64,000 bases of DNA, from contig NZ_KB851200.1 of assembly GCF_000368065.1 (NCBI RefSeq), positions 1,791,204 through 1,855,203 on the forward strand. Reading direction: 5' to 3'. Positions 34,882 to 45,762 of the stretch are shown piece after piece. The stretch comes from Acinetobacter seifertii (GTDB taxonomy: Bacteria > Pseudomonadota > Gammaproteobacteria > Pseudomonadales > Moraxellaceae). The notes below the pieces were generated by a model. That model saw nothing but the letters and a program-made list of their open reading frames with translations. It made no database searches and was not told where the DNA came from. The position numbers and the translations under genes are program-made. Position 1 is the first letter of the stretch; every line of letters starts with the position of its first letter.

Positions 34882-36408
34882 ATGACAACTCAAACGAAAG
34901 AAACCAGTAAAAAATTAAATGCGAAAGATCGTTACCGTGCATTAACCCGTGATCTGGACTGGGACTTTTCCTATGCTGACCGTAAAGAGGCCTTCCCTTA
35001 TGAAGAGTTTGAAGGCATCAAAATTACAGACTGGTCTAAATGGGAAGATCCATTCCGTTTAACCATGGATGCTTACTGGAAATATCAGGCAGAAAAAGAG
35101 AAAAAACTGTATGCCATTTTTGATGCCTTTGCTCAAAACAATGGTCAGATGAATGTCAGCAATGAACGCTACTTAAATGCGATCAAACTCTTTTTAACGG
35201 CGGTTACTCCACTTGAATATCAGGCTTATCAAGGCTATGCACATGTAGGTCGCCAGTTTAGTGGTATTGGAGCACGTATTGCTTCTCAGATGCAGTCGAT
35301 TGATGAGCTGCGTCATGTACAGACTCAAATTCATGCCATGAGCCATTACAACAAGTTTTTTGATGGTTTTCAGGACTGGGCGCACATGCATGACCGCGTT
35401 TGGTATTTGTCTGTGCCTAAATCATTTTTTGAAGATGCCCGTTCTGCTGGCCCTTTCGAATTTTTATTAGCAATTAGTTTTGCTTTTGAATATGTACTTA
35501 CCAACTTGCTGTTTGTTCCGTTTATGTCGGGTGCAGCTTATAACGGCGATATGGCAACCGTAACCTTTGGTTTTAGTGCGCAGTCAGATGAAGCGCGCCA
35601 CATGACACTTGGTCTGGAAATCGTAAAATTCTTGCTCGAACAGCATGAGGACAACGTACCTATTGTTCAGGAATGGATTGATAAATGGTTCTGGCGTGGG
35701 ACGCGTTTGCTTTCAATTGTGGGCATGATGATGGATTACATGCTGCCAAATAAAGTGATGTCGTGGAAAGAAGCGTGGGAAGTTTATTTTGAACAAGCAG
35801 GCGGTGCGCTATTTAAAGATTTGAGCCGTTATGGCATTCGTATGCCGAAATATAGCGATGTGATTGTGAAAGAAAAAGAGCATGTCTCACATCAGGCATG
35901 GTGGATTTTCTATAACTTTGGTCATGCTGCTGGTTTCCATACATGGATTCCAACCGATGAAGAAATGGATTGGTTATCTGCTAAATATCCTGACACTTTC
36001 GATAAATACTACCGTCCAAAATGGGAGTTGGCTCGCAAAATGGAAGCCGAAGGTAAACGCTTCTATAGCGCAGGTTTACCACAGCTTTGTCAGGTTTGTC
36101 AGATTCCAATGACCTTTACTGAAATGGGTGATGACCCGACTCAGTTTAGTTATCGCCATAGCATTTACCAAGGCGAACGCTACCACACCTGTTCAGATGG
36201 CTGTCATGACATTTTCGAGCGTGAGCCTGAGAAATATATACAAGCATGGCTACCTGTAAATCAAATTTTGCAAGGCAACTGTGGTGGCGGTGACCTCGAA
36301 ACCATGCTCCGTGATTATTACCGCATGAATGTCGGTGCCGACAATCTGGATATTGAAGGCTCACCAGACCAACAACGCTGGAAAAAATGGAAAGGCAACG
36401 CAGCTTAA
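34882..36408 (+). CDS. mphN: MphN, phenol hydroxylase oxygenase alpha subunit
   Basis: A 508-residue di-iron hydroxylase (DmpN homologue). Two ExxH iron-binding motifs are visible, DELRHVQTQ and SDEARHMTLG, and the C-terminal part has a Cys-rich YHS-like patch (LCQVCQIP, YHTCSDGCHDIF). It adds one oxygen atom to phenol to give catechol. Length matches the family. Confidence 0.95.
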   Translation: MTTQTKETSKKLNAKDRYRALTRDLDWDFSYADRKEAFPYEEFEGIKITDWSKWEDPFRLTMDAYWKYQAEKEKKLYAIFDAFAQNNGQMNVSNERYLNAIKLFLTAVTPLEYQAYQGYAHVGRQFSGIGARIASQMQSIDELRHVQTQIHAMSHYNKFFDGFQDWAHMHDRVWYLSVPKSFFEDARSAGPFEFLLAISFAFEYVLTNLLFVPFMSGAAYNGDMATVTFGFSAQSDEARHMTLGLEIVKFLLEQHEDNVPIVQEWIDKWFWRGTRLLSIVGMMMDYMLPNKVMSWKEAWEVYFEQAGGALFKDLSRYGIRMPKYSDVIVKEKEHVSHQAWWIFYNFGHAAGFHTWIPTDEEMDWLSAKYPDTFDKYYRPKWELARKMEAEGKRFYSAGLPQLCQVCQIPMTFTEMGDDPTQFSYRHSIYQGERYHTCSDGCHDIFEREPEKYIQAWLPVNQILQGNCGGGDLETMLRDYYRMNVGADNLDIEGSPDQQRWKKWKGNAA

Positions 36409-36467
36409 GCACAAGGAATTGTTCAGGCAGTGATCAAGCTGCTTGATAAGAAATAAGGAGATTGAAC

Positions 36468-36830
36468 ATGACTGTTCGCGCGATACACAACAACTATCAA
36501 TTTGAACCACTTGATCTGCAAAAAAATTATGGCGATCAATTCTTACTTTACGTGGGTTGGGATCATCACACACTTTTTTGCTCGGCACATGCCATGCTTG
36601 CCTCACCTCAACAGACTTTTGGACAGTTGATTGAGCAACAAATTACAGGTGGTTTTGCCCAACATCCAGATTTTGCCAAAATTGATTGGTCAAAAGTGCA
36701 ATACATCTTAGATGATCAAACAATCAATCCAGAGAGTACTCAAAGCTTGGCAGAGCTTGGTTTTGGTCATAAGTCATTACTTCGTTTCGTTACGCCAGAA
36801 TTAAATGGCTATAACGACAGCTATGTTTAA
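36468..36830 (+). CDS. mphO: MphO, phenol hydroxylase gamma subunit
   Basis: A 120-residue DmpO homologue, starting at ATG 36468 with AAGGAG seven bases upstream (the frame opens at a TTG at 36462). It begins MTVRAIHNNYQFEPLD. Small structural subunit of the oxygenase. Confidence 0.9.
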   Translation: MTVRAIHNNYQFEPLDLQKNYGDQFLLYVGWDHHTLFCSAHAMLASPQQTFGQLIEQQITGGFAQHPDFAKIDWSKVQYILDDQTINPESTQSLAELGFGHKSLLRFVTPELNGYNDSYV

Positions 36831-36844
36831 TTCGGAGGTGTGTC

Positions 36845-37906
36845 ATGAGTTATCAAGTCACCATTGAACCGATCGGAACAACGATTGAAGTAGAAGAAGA
36901 CCAAACCATTTTAGATGCTGCCCTACGCCAAGGCGTTTGGTTGCCCTTTGCCTGTGGCCATGGCACTTGTGGGACATGCAAGGTTCAAGTCACCGACGGT
37001 TTTTATGATGTTGGTGAAGCTTCACCATTTGCGCTCATGGATATCGAACGCGATGAAAACAAGGTGCTTGCTTGTTGCTGCAAACCACAGTCTGACATGG
37101 TCATTGAAGCCGATGTCGATGAAGACCCAGATTTCTTAGGTCATTTGGTTCAAGACTATCAAGCGACAGTCATTGAAATAAAAGACCTGTCGCCGACCAT
37201 TAAAGGTGTTCGTCTACAACTAAATCGTCCAATCGAATTCCAAGCGGGTCAATATATCAATGTCCAATTTCCAGATATTGAAGGAACTCGTGCATTTTCA
37301 ATTGCCAACTCACCAAGTGAAGTCGGCATAGTTGAGCTGCATATTCGTAAAGTTGAAGGTGGTGCGGCGACGACTTATGTACATGAACAACTTGTCACAG
37401 GTGATCAGCTTGATATTTCAGGCCCTTATGGTCAATTTTTCGTACGCAAGTCAGATGCTCAAAATGCCATTTTCATTGCAGGTGGTTCAGGTCTTTCAAG
37501 TCCACAATCGATGATTTTAGATTTGCTTGAGTCTGGAGATGCCCGCACAATTTACCTGTTCCAAGGAGCACGGGACTTAGCAGAGTTATACAACCGAGAA
37601 TTGTTTGAACAACTCGTAAAAGACTATCCAAACTTCCGTTATATCCCTGCCCTGAATGCACCAAAAGCAGAAGACCAATGGACTGGATTTACTGGATTTG
37701 TGCACGAGGCTGTTGCCGATTACTTTGAAAATCGATGTGGTGGACACAAAGCGTATTTGTGTGGCCCACCAATCATGATCGACTCGGCAATTTCAACACT
37801 CATGCAAAGTCGTTTATTCGAACGGGACATTCATACTGAACGGTTCTTAAGTGCAGCCGATGGCGCTGCTGGACAATCGCGTTCAGCTTTATTCAAACAT
37901 ATTTAA
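36845..37906 (+). CDS. mphP: MphP, phenol hydroxylase reductase
   Basis: A 353-residue electron-transfer protein. A plant-type [2Fe-2S] domain with Cys37, Cys42, Cys45 and Cys77 (ACGHGTCGTCK and LACCCKP) is followed by an FAD domain (TRAFSIANSPSE) and an NAD domain (IFIAGGSGLSSPQSM, YLCGPPIMID). It passes NADH electrons to MphN. Last structural gene of the operon. Confidence 0.95.
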   Translation: MSYQVTIEPIGTTIEVEEDQTILDAALRQGVWLPFACGHGTCGTCKVQVTDGFYDVGEASPFALMDIERDENKVLACCCKPQSDMVIEADVDEDPDFLGHLVQDYQATVIEIKDLSPTIKGVRLQLNRPIEFQAGQYINVQFPDIEGTRAFSIANSPSEVGIVELHIRKVEGGAATTYVHEQLVTGDQLDISGPYGQFFVRKSDAQNAIFIAGGSGLSSPQSMILDLLESGDARTIYLFQGARDLAELYNRELFEQLVKDYPNFRYIPALNAPKAEDQWTGFTGFVHEAVADYFENRCGGHKAYLCGPPIMIDSAISTLMQSRLFERDIHTERFLSAADGAAGQSRSALFKHI

Positions 37907-37938
37907 AGATAAACCTTTAAGCACTCCGCTTTTTCAAA

Positions 37939-37980
37939 TGAGCTTTGTATTTGCAATTTAGAAAGCTAATACAAAGCTCA
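37939..37980. repeat. Perfect 13-bp inverted repeat between mphP and mphX
   Basis: TGAGCTTTGTATT (37939-37951) and AATACAAAGCTCA (37968-37980) flank a 16-base loop. No T-run follows, so it may stabilise the mph mRNA end or lower transcription into mphX. Confidence 0.75.
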
Positions 37981-38091
37981 CAGGGGTTCTGCATTCCAAA
38001 CTTACAGGTTAAACAGACTCAAGTTTTTAAAAATCGTTAAGGAATAACGTTTTTTTAGTGACAAGCGAAATAACACAGAATAGGACATTCT

Positions 38092-38973
38092 ATGAATAAC
38101 AAAATTGCTGCAATCATATGTGGTGTAATCAGCACCCTTTACCTTCCTTCTGCATTTGCAACAGAAAATGGCTCAGATTCTTTTGCATTAGGTGCCGAAG
38201 GTATGATGGCGGGTGCTTTACCACCTGCTGGGGTCTATCTACTCAGTTATTATCAAAATTACCACGCATCAGAGTTTCAAAATGGTCCCGATCAGTTCCA
38301 TGTTGATGTCAACGCCGTGGTTCCTCGTTTGGTCTGGATGACCGATCAAAAAATTATGGATGGACAACTGGGGTTTTATGTAGCCCAGCCATTGGTTGAT
38401 CTAAGACTCAAAGTAAATGGAATGGCTGACTCAAACCAAGGTCTCGGAGACTTGATTTTGGGTGGTATGCTCGGCTGGCATCAAGGAAATCATCACTGGA
38501 TTGCAGCTCTCGAAACGGTACTTGGGACAGGTGAATACGACACTCCAAGTACGACACATCCAGTTGAAGCCAATCTCGGGAAAAACTATCACACCATTCG
38601 ACCGATTATTGCCTATAGTTATGCCAACGCGGCAGGCTTAGATCTTTCAACTAAACTGTCTTATAGCTGGAATACGCGTAACGACGCAACCGACTACCAG
38701 TCTGGACAATACATTGCGGGTGACTATAGCTTAGGCTACCGCATTAATCCCAAACTCAAAGTGGCAGTTGAAGGCTATGCTTTTAAACAAACCACAGATG
38801 ACAAAGTAAACGGAAATAACATTGGGTTTAAAGGACAGGCTTTTGCAATTGGTCCAGGCATTCAATATGCCGATAAAAACTGGTCTATTGAAGCCAAATT
38901 TCTGAAAGAAACCGAAGTCGAATATCGTCCCGAAGGCCACACCAGCTGGCTAAAACTGATTTGGGCTTTCTAA
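38092..38973 (+). CDS. mphX: MphX, Phenol_MetA_deg-family exported protein
   Basis: A 293-residue protein with a signal peptide (MNNKIAAIICGV, hydrophobic up to PSAFA, then TENG). The rest alternates beta-barrel-like strands and ends KLIWAF, with a C-terminal Phe as in outer membrane proteins; this is the COG4313 family found in aromatic-degradation clusters. From memory, a 293-residue MphX at this position in strain PHEA-2 was reported to repress MphR-activated phenol hydroxylase genes. The signal peptide makes a direct DNA-binding role unlikely. It lies 185 bp after mphP. Confidence 0.8.
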   Translation: MNNKIAAIICGVISTLYLPSAFATENGSDSFALGAEGMMAGALPPAGVYLLSYYQNYHASEFQNGPDQFHVDVNAVVPRLVWMTDQKIMDGQLGFYVAQPLVDLRLKVNGMADSNQGLGDLILGGMLGWHQGNHHWIAALETVLGTGEYDTPSTTHPVEANLGKNYHTIRPIIAYSYANAAGLDLSTKLSYSWNTRNDATDYQSGQYIAGDYSLGYRINPKLKVAVEGYAFKQTTDDKVNGNNIGFKGQAFAIGPGIQYADKNWSIEAKFLKETEVEYRPEGHTSWLKLIWAF

Positions 38974-38984
38974 AACACATCAAC

Positions 38985-39011
38985 GCATAGCTTCAGCTTT
39001 TGAGGCTATGC
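38985..39011. terminator. Hairpin between convergent mphX and benM
   Basis: GCATAGC-TCA and TGA-GCTATGC arms around a short loop, without a long T-run. Confidence 0.4.
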
Positions 39012-39021
39012 CCTGCTTTAT

Positions 39022-39981
39022 TTAAAAATCGATACCGTCTGAATCATCGATCGGATTCTGATCGAGCGTGAAAACGGTGCGTTTATATGGAATACCTTCA
39101 AGATCATACACCTGATAAATACAATCAAATAAAAGCTGTAAGTCTTCACTTCGGTCCATTGCACGAGCAGTAATGAAAATCGGGCTGACTGCACCGTTAT
39201 CTAAAATCGGAATGTAATTTAAATGAGGAAAGCGAATAGTATCGGCACTGGCAGGAATAATACATAAACCCTCACCCGCTGCCACCAAGCCCAAAGCCAG
39301 TTGAATTTCCCGTATTTCATGCATATTTTTTGGAACTAAACTATGCTCGGCAAAAATATTCAAAAGCTGAGTCGAAAAATTGGGTTTCGGTGAAGTGGGA
39401 TACATAAACATCTTTTCATCAATGAGATCGGCCAGATATACCCCTTCCGTACGCTGAGCAATGGGGTGGCTCGTATGGGCAGCAACCACCAAGCGCTCTT
39501 TACGTAGCAAAATACGTCTCACTGCAGGATCACTAATTCTTAGACGTCCAAATCCAACATCAATACGCCCTTCTTTTAATGCCTGTAGTTGCTCGGTCGT
39601 ACTTAATTCCATCAATTGAATATTCAAATGAGGTTGTTGTTGCCGAAATAAATAAATGATTCGAGGCAGTAAACCATAGAGTAAAGACCCGACAAAACCA
39701 ATCGTCACACTACGTTCGATCAGACCAATACGTTTGGTCATACTTTTTATTTCTTCAGCATTCGACAAAAGTTTAAGGGCGTGCTGATAAAAGAAATGTC
39801 CGGCTGGGGTTGTCTGTAAAGGACGACTTCCACGCTCAAACAGTTGAATTCCAAGCTCACTTTCCAAATTTTGAATCTGTCGACTCAAAGGTGGTTGAGC
39901 AATAAATAGTTTTTCCGCAGCTTTTGTAAAGCTCTGCTCTTCAACAACAGCCACAAAATACCGTAAATGTCTTAGTTCCAT
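39022..39981 (-). CDS. benM: BenM, LysR-type benzoate/muconate-responsive activator
   Basis: A 319-residue LysR regulator. The N-terminus MELRHLRYFVAVVEEQSFTK and helix-turn-helix to residue 60 closely follow the ADP1 BenM sequence as I recall it; the effector domain has the GFVGSLLYGLLPRII and LALGLVAAGEGL segments. It is about 15 residues longer at the C-terminus than ADP1 BenM. It activates the divergent benABCDE in response to benzoate and cis,cis-muconate. Two BenM-type boxes are visible in the gap. Confidence 0.92.
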   Translation of the reverse strand: MELRHLRYFVAVVEEQSFTKAAEKLFIAQPPLSRQIQNLESELGIQLFERGSRPLQTTPAGHFFYQHALKLLSNAEEIKSMTKRIGLIERSVTIGFVGSLLYGLLPRIIYLFRQQQPHLNIQLMELSTTEQLQALKEGRIDVGFGRLRISDPAVRRILLRKERLVVAAHTSHPIAQRTEGVYLADLIDEKMFMYPTSPKPNFSTQLLNIFAEHSLVPKNMHEIREIQLALGLVAAGEGLCIIPASADTIRFPHLNYIPILDNGAVSPIFITARAMDRSEDLQLLFDCIYQVYDLEGIPYKRTVFTLDQNPIDDSDGIDF

Positions 39982-39990
39982 AAGGCATCC

Positions 39991-40057
39991 ATACCTTTAA
40001 GATATAAAAAAATGCAAATTCAGTCTTAGACAGAGTTTAACCATTCTTTTAAGGTAT
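39991..40057. promoter_or_regulatory. BenM binding sites before benA
   Basis: ATAC-CTTTAAG-ATAT (39991-40005) and ATTC-TTTTAAG-GTAT (40043-40057) match the ATAC-N7-GTAT and ATTC-N7-GTAT boxes known for BenM, 52 bp apart, in the benM-benA gap. Confidence 0.75.
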
Positions 40058-40261
40058 ATACAAGCAACAAACCGATGAAGTGATGAATTGCTTTGTGAAA
40101 AAGCCCTCTTGCCAATCTTCCAGTGATTCATCTTCATCAATTCACGGTTAAACACCCAGCGCACTCATGCGCTTCATTGACAATATTAGGATATCAAGAC
40201 CTTGTAGATCGTAGCTAAGGCCTTGGTGACTTCCACACTTTTGGAAAGTCGGAGAACGGAC

Positions 40262-41644
40262 ATGCCACGTATTCCTGTAATCAATACTAGCCATCTTGAC
40301 CGTATTGATGAATTACTTGTCGATAACATCGATACAGGTGAATTTAAACTTCATCGCTCAGTGTTTACTGACGAAGCCCTATTTGACCTCGAAATGAAAT
40401 ATATCTTCGAAGGTAATTGGGTTTACTTAGCACACGAAAGCCAAATTCCAAATAATAATGACTACTACACCACTCACATTGGTCGTCAGCCGGTCATTAT
40501 TGCCCGCAACCGTAACGGCGAACTCAATGCCATGATCAATGCGTGTTCACACCGCGGAGCACAACTTTGCCGTCACAAGCGTGGTAACAAAGCAACATAT
40601 ACCTGCCCTTTCCACGGCTGGACGTTTAACAACTCAGGTAAATTACTCAAGGTTAAAGATCCAAGTGAAGCCGGTTACTCGGACTGCTTTAACCAAGATG
40701 GTTCACACGATCTTAAAAAAGTGGCTCGTTTTGAGAGCTACAAAGGTTTCTTATTTGGTAGCTTAAATCCTGATGTTCCTTCACTTGAAGAATTCTTGGG
40801 TGAAACCACCAAAATCATCGACATGATTGTTGATCAGTCTGAATATGGCCTTGAAGTTTTACGTGGTTCATCTACCTATACCTATGAAGGCAACTGGAAA
40901 CTCACCGCTGAAAATGGTGCCGATGGTTATCATGTTTCTGCTGTGCACTGGAACTACGCAGCAACAACTCAACACCGCAAAGAAACACAAGCTGCCGATA
41001 ACATCCGTGCAATGAGTGCAGGTTCTTGGGGTAAACAAGGCGGTGGCTCGTATGGCTTTGAAAATGGCCACATGTTGCTTTGGACACAATGGGCAAACCC
41101 AGAAGACCGTCCAAACTTCCCGAAAGCAGACGAATACACCGAAAAATACGGTGAAGCGATGTCGAAATGGATGATTGAGCGTTCACGTAACCTGTGTCTC
41201 TATCCAAACGTTTATTTGATGGATCAGTTCGGTTCGCAAATTCGTGTACTTCGCCCTCTTTCGGTTAATAGAACTGAAGTCACCATTTACTGTATCGCAC
41301 CTAAAGGCGAAGCACCCGAAGCACGCGCACGTCGTATCCGTCAATATGAAGATTTCTTCAATGCCTCAGGCATGGCAACACCAGACGATTTAGAAGAATT
41401 CCGGGCTTGTCAGGCAGGCTACGCAGGTATTGCCCTTGAGTGGAATGATATGTGCCGCGGTTCTAAACACTGGATTTATGGACCAGACGATGCAGCGAAT
41501 GAAATCGGTTTAAAACCAATGTTAAGTGGTATCAAAACTGAAGATGAAGGTCTTTATCTTGCCCAACATCAATATTGGTTACACACCATGAAACACGCGA
41601 TTGCATCAGAGAAAGAAATTGCTGATCAGGGAGAAACAGCATGA
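40262..41644 (+). CDS. benA: BenA, benzoate 1,2-dioxygenase large subunit
   Basis: A 461-residue Rieske oxygenase starting at ATG 40262 ([15 protein letters not shown]), with GGAG seven bases before it; the frame opens at 40223. Rieske ligands are Cys95, His97, Cys115 and His118 ([17 protein letters not shown]), and the mononuclear iron site is in [15 protein letters not shown]. It makes the benzoate cis-diol. The benB start overlaps by 4 bp. Confidence 0.96.
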   Translation: MPRIPVINTSHLDRIDELLVDNIDTGEFKLHRSVFTDEALFDLEMKYIFEGNWVYLAHESQIPNNNDYYTTHIGRQPVIIARNRNGELNAMINACSHRGAQLCRHKRGNKATYTCPFHGWTFNNSGKLLKVKDPSEAGYSDCFNQDGSHDLKKVARFESYKGFLFGSLNPDVPSLEEFLGETTKIIDMIVDQSEYGLEVLRGSSTYTYEGNWKLTAENGADGYHVSAVHWNYAATTQHRKETQAADNIRAMSAGSWGKQGGGSYGFENGHMLLWTQWANPEDRPNFPKADEYTEKYGEAMSKWMIERSRNLCLYPNVYLMDQFGSQIRVLRPLSVNRTEVTIYCIAPKGEAPEARARRIRQYEDFFNASGMATPDDLEEFRACQAGYAGIALEWNDMCRGSKHWIYGPDDAANEIGLKPMLSGIKTEDEGLYLAQHQYWLHTMKHAIASEKEIADQGETA

Positions 41645-42141
41645 GTGCTCAAGACAAAGCAACTTTAGAAAATATTGCTCAGTTTCTCTATCGTGAAGCT
41701 CGCTTTTTAGATGATGAACAATGGGAAGATTGGATTGAATGCTATGCACCCGAAGCTTCTTTCTGGATGCCAGCTTGGGACGACGACGATAGATTAACTG
41801 AAGATCCGCAATCTGAAATTTCACTTATTTATTATCCAGACCGTCAAGGTTTAGAAGATCGTGTGTTCCGTATCAAAACTGAGCGCTCATCTGCAACCAT
41901 GCCGGACACACGCACAAGCCACAATATTGCCAACGTTGAAGTTGTAGAGCGCGATGGCGACAAAGTTACTGTGCGCTTTAACTGGAATACCTTGAGTTTC
42001 CGTTACAAGACAAATTACAGCTATTTCGGTATGTCACGTTATGTGATCGATTTTTCAGGTGATCAACCAAAAATCTTGAGCAAGTATGTCGTTTTGAAAA
42101 ATGACTACATCAATCAAGTGATTGATATCTACCACCTTTAA
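41641..42141 (+). CDS. benB: BenB, benzoate 1,2-dioxygenase small subunit
   Basis: A 166-residue beta subunit with the NTF2-like fold of ring-hydroxylating dioxygenases ([26 protein letters not shown], in part). It has a structural role. ATGA overlap with benA shows translational coupling. Confidence 0.95.
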   Translation: MSAQDKATLENIAQFLYREARFLDDEQWEDWIECYAPEASFWMPAWDDDDRLTEDPQSEISLIYYPDRQGLEDRVFRIKTERSSATMPDTRTSHNIANVEVVERDGDKVTVRFNWNTLSFRYKTNYSYFGMSRYVIDFSGDQPKILSKYVVLKNDYINQVIDIYHL

Positions 42142-42146
42142 GACAT

Positions 42147-42180
42147 ACCCCCTCAGTTAAACGGACTGTTGGCTGAGGGT
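42147..42180 (+). repeat. Hairpin between benB and benC
   Basis: CCCTCAG (42150-42156) and CTGAGGG (42173-42179) form a stem with a 16-base loop, six bases after the benB stop. It may tune benC expression or mRNA processing within the operon. Confidence 0.6.
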
Positions 42181-42182
42181 AA

Positions 42183-43229
<1,047 letters not shown>

Positions 43230-43247
43230 CAGATGGAGAAGTTATCT

Positions 43248-44033
43248 ATGTCAAACCGTCAAAGATTTACTAATAAAGTCGTGATTGTTACGGGTAGCGC
43301 GCAAGGTATTGGCCGTGGCGTGGCACTACAAGTTGCAGCTGAAGGCGGCCAAGTCGTCATGGCTGACCGCTCTGAATATGTTGAAGAAGTTCTCAAAGAA
43401 GTTCAGAGTGCAGGTGGTGATGCTGTCACGATTAATGCCGACCTTGAAACTTATGCAGGTGCGCAAGCGGTAGTTGCAAAAGCCATCGAACATTATGGTC
43501 GGGTAGATATCCTGATTAATAATGTGGGTGGCGCGATCTGGATGAAACCTTTTGAAGAGTTTTCCGAAGAAGAGATCATTAAGGAAGTAAATCGCTCATT
43601 GTTTCCAACGTTATGGTGTTGCCGCGCTGTGCTCCCCGCCATGATTAAGCAACAAGCAGGTGTGATTGTAAATGTATCTTCAATTGCAACCCGTGGTATT
43701 AACCGTATTCCCTACTCAGCATCTAAAGGTGGTGTAAATGCTTTAACGGCATCGCTTGCTTTTGAACATGCTAAAGACGGAATTCGAGTCAATGCCGTTG
43801 CGACTGGTGGAACCGAAGCACCACCTCGCAAAGTGCCACGAAATGCCAATCCGTTAAGTCAAAATGAAAAAGACTGGATGCAGCAAGTGGTTGATCAAAC
43901 CATAGATCGAACATTTATGGGCCGTTATGGCACAATTCAAGAACAAGTGAATGCAATTTTATTTCTTGCATCAGACGAAGCATCCTATATGACTGGCTCG
44001 GTTATTTCGGTCGGAGGTGGAGATCAGGGTTAA
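43248..44033 (+). CDS. benD: BenD, cis-1,2-dihydroxycyclohexa-3,5-diene-1-carboxylate dehydrogenase
   Basis: A 261-residue short-chain dehydrogenase started at ATG 43248 (MSNRQRFTNKVV), with GGAG nine bases before; the frame opens at 43233. TGSAQGIGRG is the nucleotide site, and YSASKGG holds the catalytic Tyr and Lys. It oxidises and decarboxylates the diol to catechol. Confidence 0.95.
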   Translation: MSNRQRFTNKVVIVTGSAQGIGRGVALQVAAEGGQVVMADRSEYVEEVLKEVQSAGGDAVTINADLETYAGAQAVVAKAIEHYGRVDILINNVGGAIWMKPFEEFSEEEIIKEVNRSLFPTLWCCRAVLPAMIKQQAGVIVNVSSIATRGINRIPYSASKGGVNALTASLAFEHAKDGIRVNAVATGGTEAPPRKVPRNANPLSQNEKDWMQQVVDQTIDRTFMGRYGTIQEQVNAILFLASDEASYMTGSVISVGGGDQG

Positions 44034-44090
44034 CCCTGATCTTTTTGCATGATTGGGTAAATAATATGATTTGCATGGAGGCAATCACAC

Positions 44091-45284
44091 ATGGCACCCC
44101 TGTTAAAGACATTAAAAAATGACTGGTCTATATCAGCAACAGTTGCGGGCTTTCTCGCGGTTTTAATTTCTTACTCAGGCCCACTGATTATTTTTTTCCA
44201 AGCTGCTCAGCGTGCTCATGTGTCTACCGACATGATGGTGTCATGGATTTGGGGAATTTCAATTGGTGCCGCCGTTTCAGGTATTTATCTTTCGATTAAA
44301 TATAAAACGCCTGTCATAACCGCATGGTCAGCACCGGGTACTGCCCTATTAGTTACCCTATTTCCCAATGTCTCACTGAATGAAGCGGTAGCCGCCTATA
44401 TTACTTCTGCCATCGTTATTTTTTTAATTGGCGTTACAGGTTACTTCGACAAGTTACTGAAGTGGATTCCGCAAGACGTCGCTGCCAGCATGATGGCGGG
44501 TATTCTTTTTCAATTTGGTATTGGTCTGTTTACCGCGTCTGATAGTATGCCTTTTATTGTTTTTAGCATGCTTATTGTCTTTTTAATTGCCAAACGTTTA
44601 ATGCCGCGCTACACCATGATTTGGGTGTTAGCTGCCGGAGTTTCATTAAGCCTCTTTTTAAGCAAAATGAATCCGGTTGATGTGAGTTTTAGTTTAGCTA
44701 TTCCACAGTGGATTAGCCCAGAATGGACATGGAACTCAACACTGAATCTCGCCGTTCCTCTCATTTTAGTCAGCCTAACCGGTCAGTTTTTACCGGGTAT
44801 GGCGATTATGAAACTCAGCGGTTACGACACCCCAGCCAAACCCATTATTACTGTCACTAGTATTGCCTCTTTAGCTGTTGCCTGTGTCGGCGGTATTACA
44901 ATTGTACTTGCCTCAATTACCGCAGCTTTATGTATGGGCAAAGATGCACATGAACTTAAAGAAAAACGTTACATCGCAGGAATCGCCAACGGGATTTTTT
45001 ATATTTTAGGAGGCTTATTTGCTGGCAGTATTGTCATGCTATTTAGCTTACTTCCTAAAGAACTGGTAGCAGCACTAGCAGGTTTAGCCTTACTTGGAGC
45101 AATTGCCACCAATATTTCTGTTGCCATGAAGAATGACAGTCAACGTGATGCTGCACTTATTACCTTTTTAGCGACAGCATCAGGCATGCATTTTCTTGGA
45201 TTAAGCTCAGTTTTTTGGGGTATTTGTATTGGTGTAATCGCCCATTTCATTCTTACACCACGCTCAACGCCAGCCAAAAATTAA
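44091..45284 (+). CDS. benE: BenE, benzoate transporter
   Basis: A 397-residue inner membrane protein of the BenE/NCS2-like family with about 12 helices (AVLISYSGPLIIFFQAA and WSAPGTALLVTLFP are typical). It lies 57 bp after benD in the same direction and probably is the last gene of benABCDE. It imports benzoate with protons. Confidence 0.93.
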   Translation: MAPLLKTLKNDWSISATVAGFLAVLISYSGPLIIFFQAAQRAHVSTDMMVSWIWGISIGAAVSGIYLSIKYKTPVITAWSAPGTALLVTLFPNVSLNEAVAAYITSAIVIFLIGVTGYFDKLLKWIPQDVAASMMAGILFQFGIGLFTASDSMPFIVFSMLIVFLIAKRLMPRYTMIWVLAAGVSLSLFLSKMNPVDVSFSLAIPQWISPEWTWNSTLNLAVPLILVSLTGQFLPGMAIMKLSGYDTPAKPIITVTSIASLAVACVGGITIVLASITAALCMGKDAHELKEKRYIAGIANGIFYILGGLFAGSIVMLFSLLPKELVAALAGLALLGAIATNISVAMKNDSQRDAALITFLATASGMHFLGLSSVFWGICIGVIAHFILTPRSTPAKN

Positions 45285-45326
45285 GTTTTTTATCTAAGCG
45301 CCTACCACTAAAATAAAGCCTCAATC

Positions 45327-45375
45327 GCCAAATTAGGATGCAAATAATTTGCTAATTCTGATTTGGCATTTTTTA
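45327..45375 (+). terminator. Terminator after benE
   Basis: GCCAAAT (45327-45333) and ATTTGGC (45361-45367) are outer arms, with an inner TTAG/CTAA pair, then CATTTTTT. Confidence 0.6.
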
Positions 45376-45654
45376 TTGAATATAAATTAAATTTCATTTT
45401 TAAGATCAATTTCTAAAATAGTTAAATAATAGACTTTAGTATTTTGTTTTTATATTTTCACTTCAACTCATAATATAAATTTAGCTATATTTTTAGCTGT
45501 GATTCTCATCAATGAAATTAATAAAAAAACATCCATAAAATACTTAAAATTCTCACAATACAATATTTAACCCCATTTTAAAGACACAACAAAACCAGCT
45601 AAAACAATAAAAATAAATACATATTTTTCAAATAATTAAATCAATAAAAGCACA

Positions 45655-45669
45655 ATACCTTAAAGACAT
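45655..45669. promoter_or_regulatory. BenM-like box before benK
   Basis: ATAC-CTTAAAG-ACAT shares the first half of the ATAC-N7-GTAT box and resembles the benA site. It stands 94 bp before benK. The same sequence is found before mopR. Confidence 0.5.
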
Positions 45670-45762
45670 AAAGATATATCAATTAGGTTTTTGACTCTAA
45701 TCCAATAACAAAATAGTTTATTAAAAAATAACGCGATGCTTCACAAATTGGAGGTGAAGAAA

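Larger units (their letters stand above)
45285..45762. other. benE-benK intergenic region
   Basis: A 478-bp AT-rich gap. It holds a terminator after benE (45327-45375), a BenM-like box (45655-45669) and GGAGGTG before benK. The 280 bp between are nearly pure A/T and show no frame or clear structure. Confidence 0.6.
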
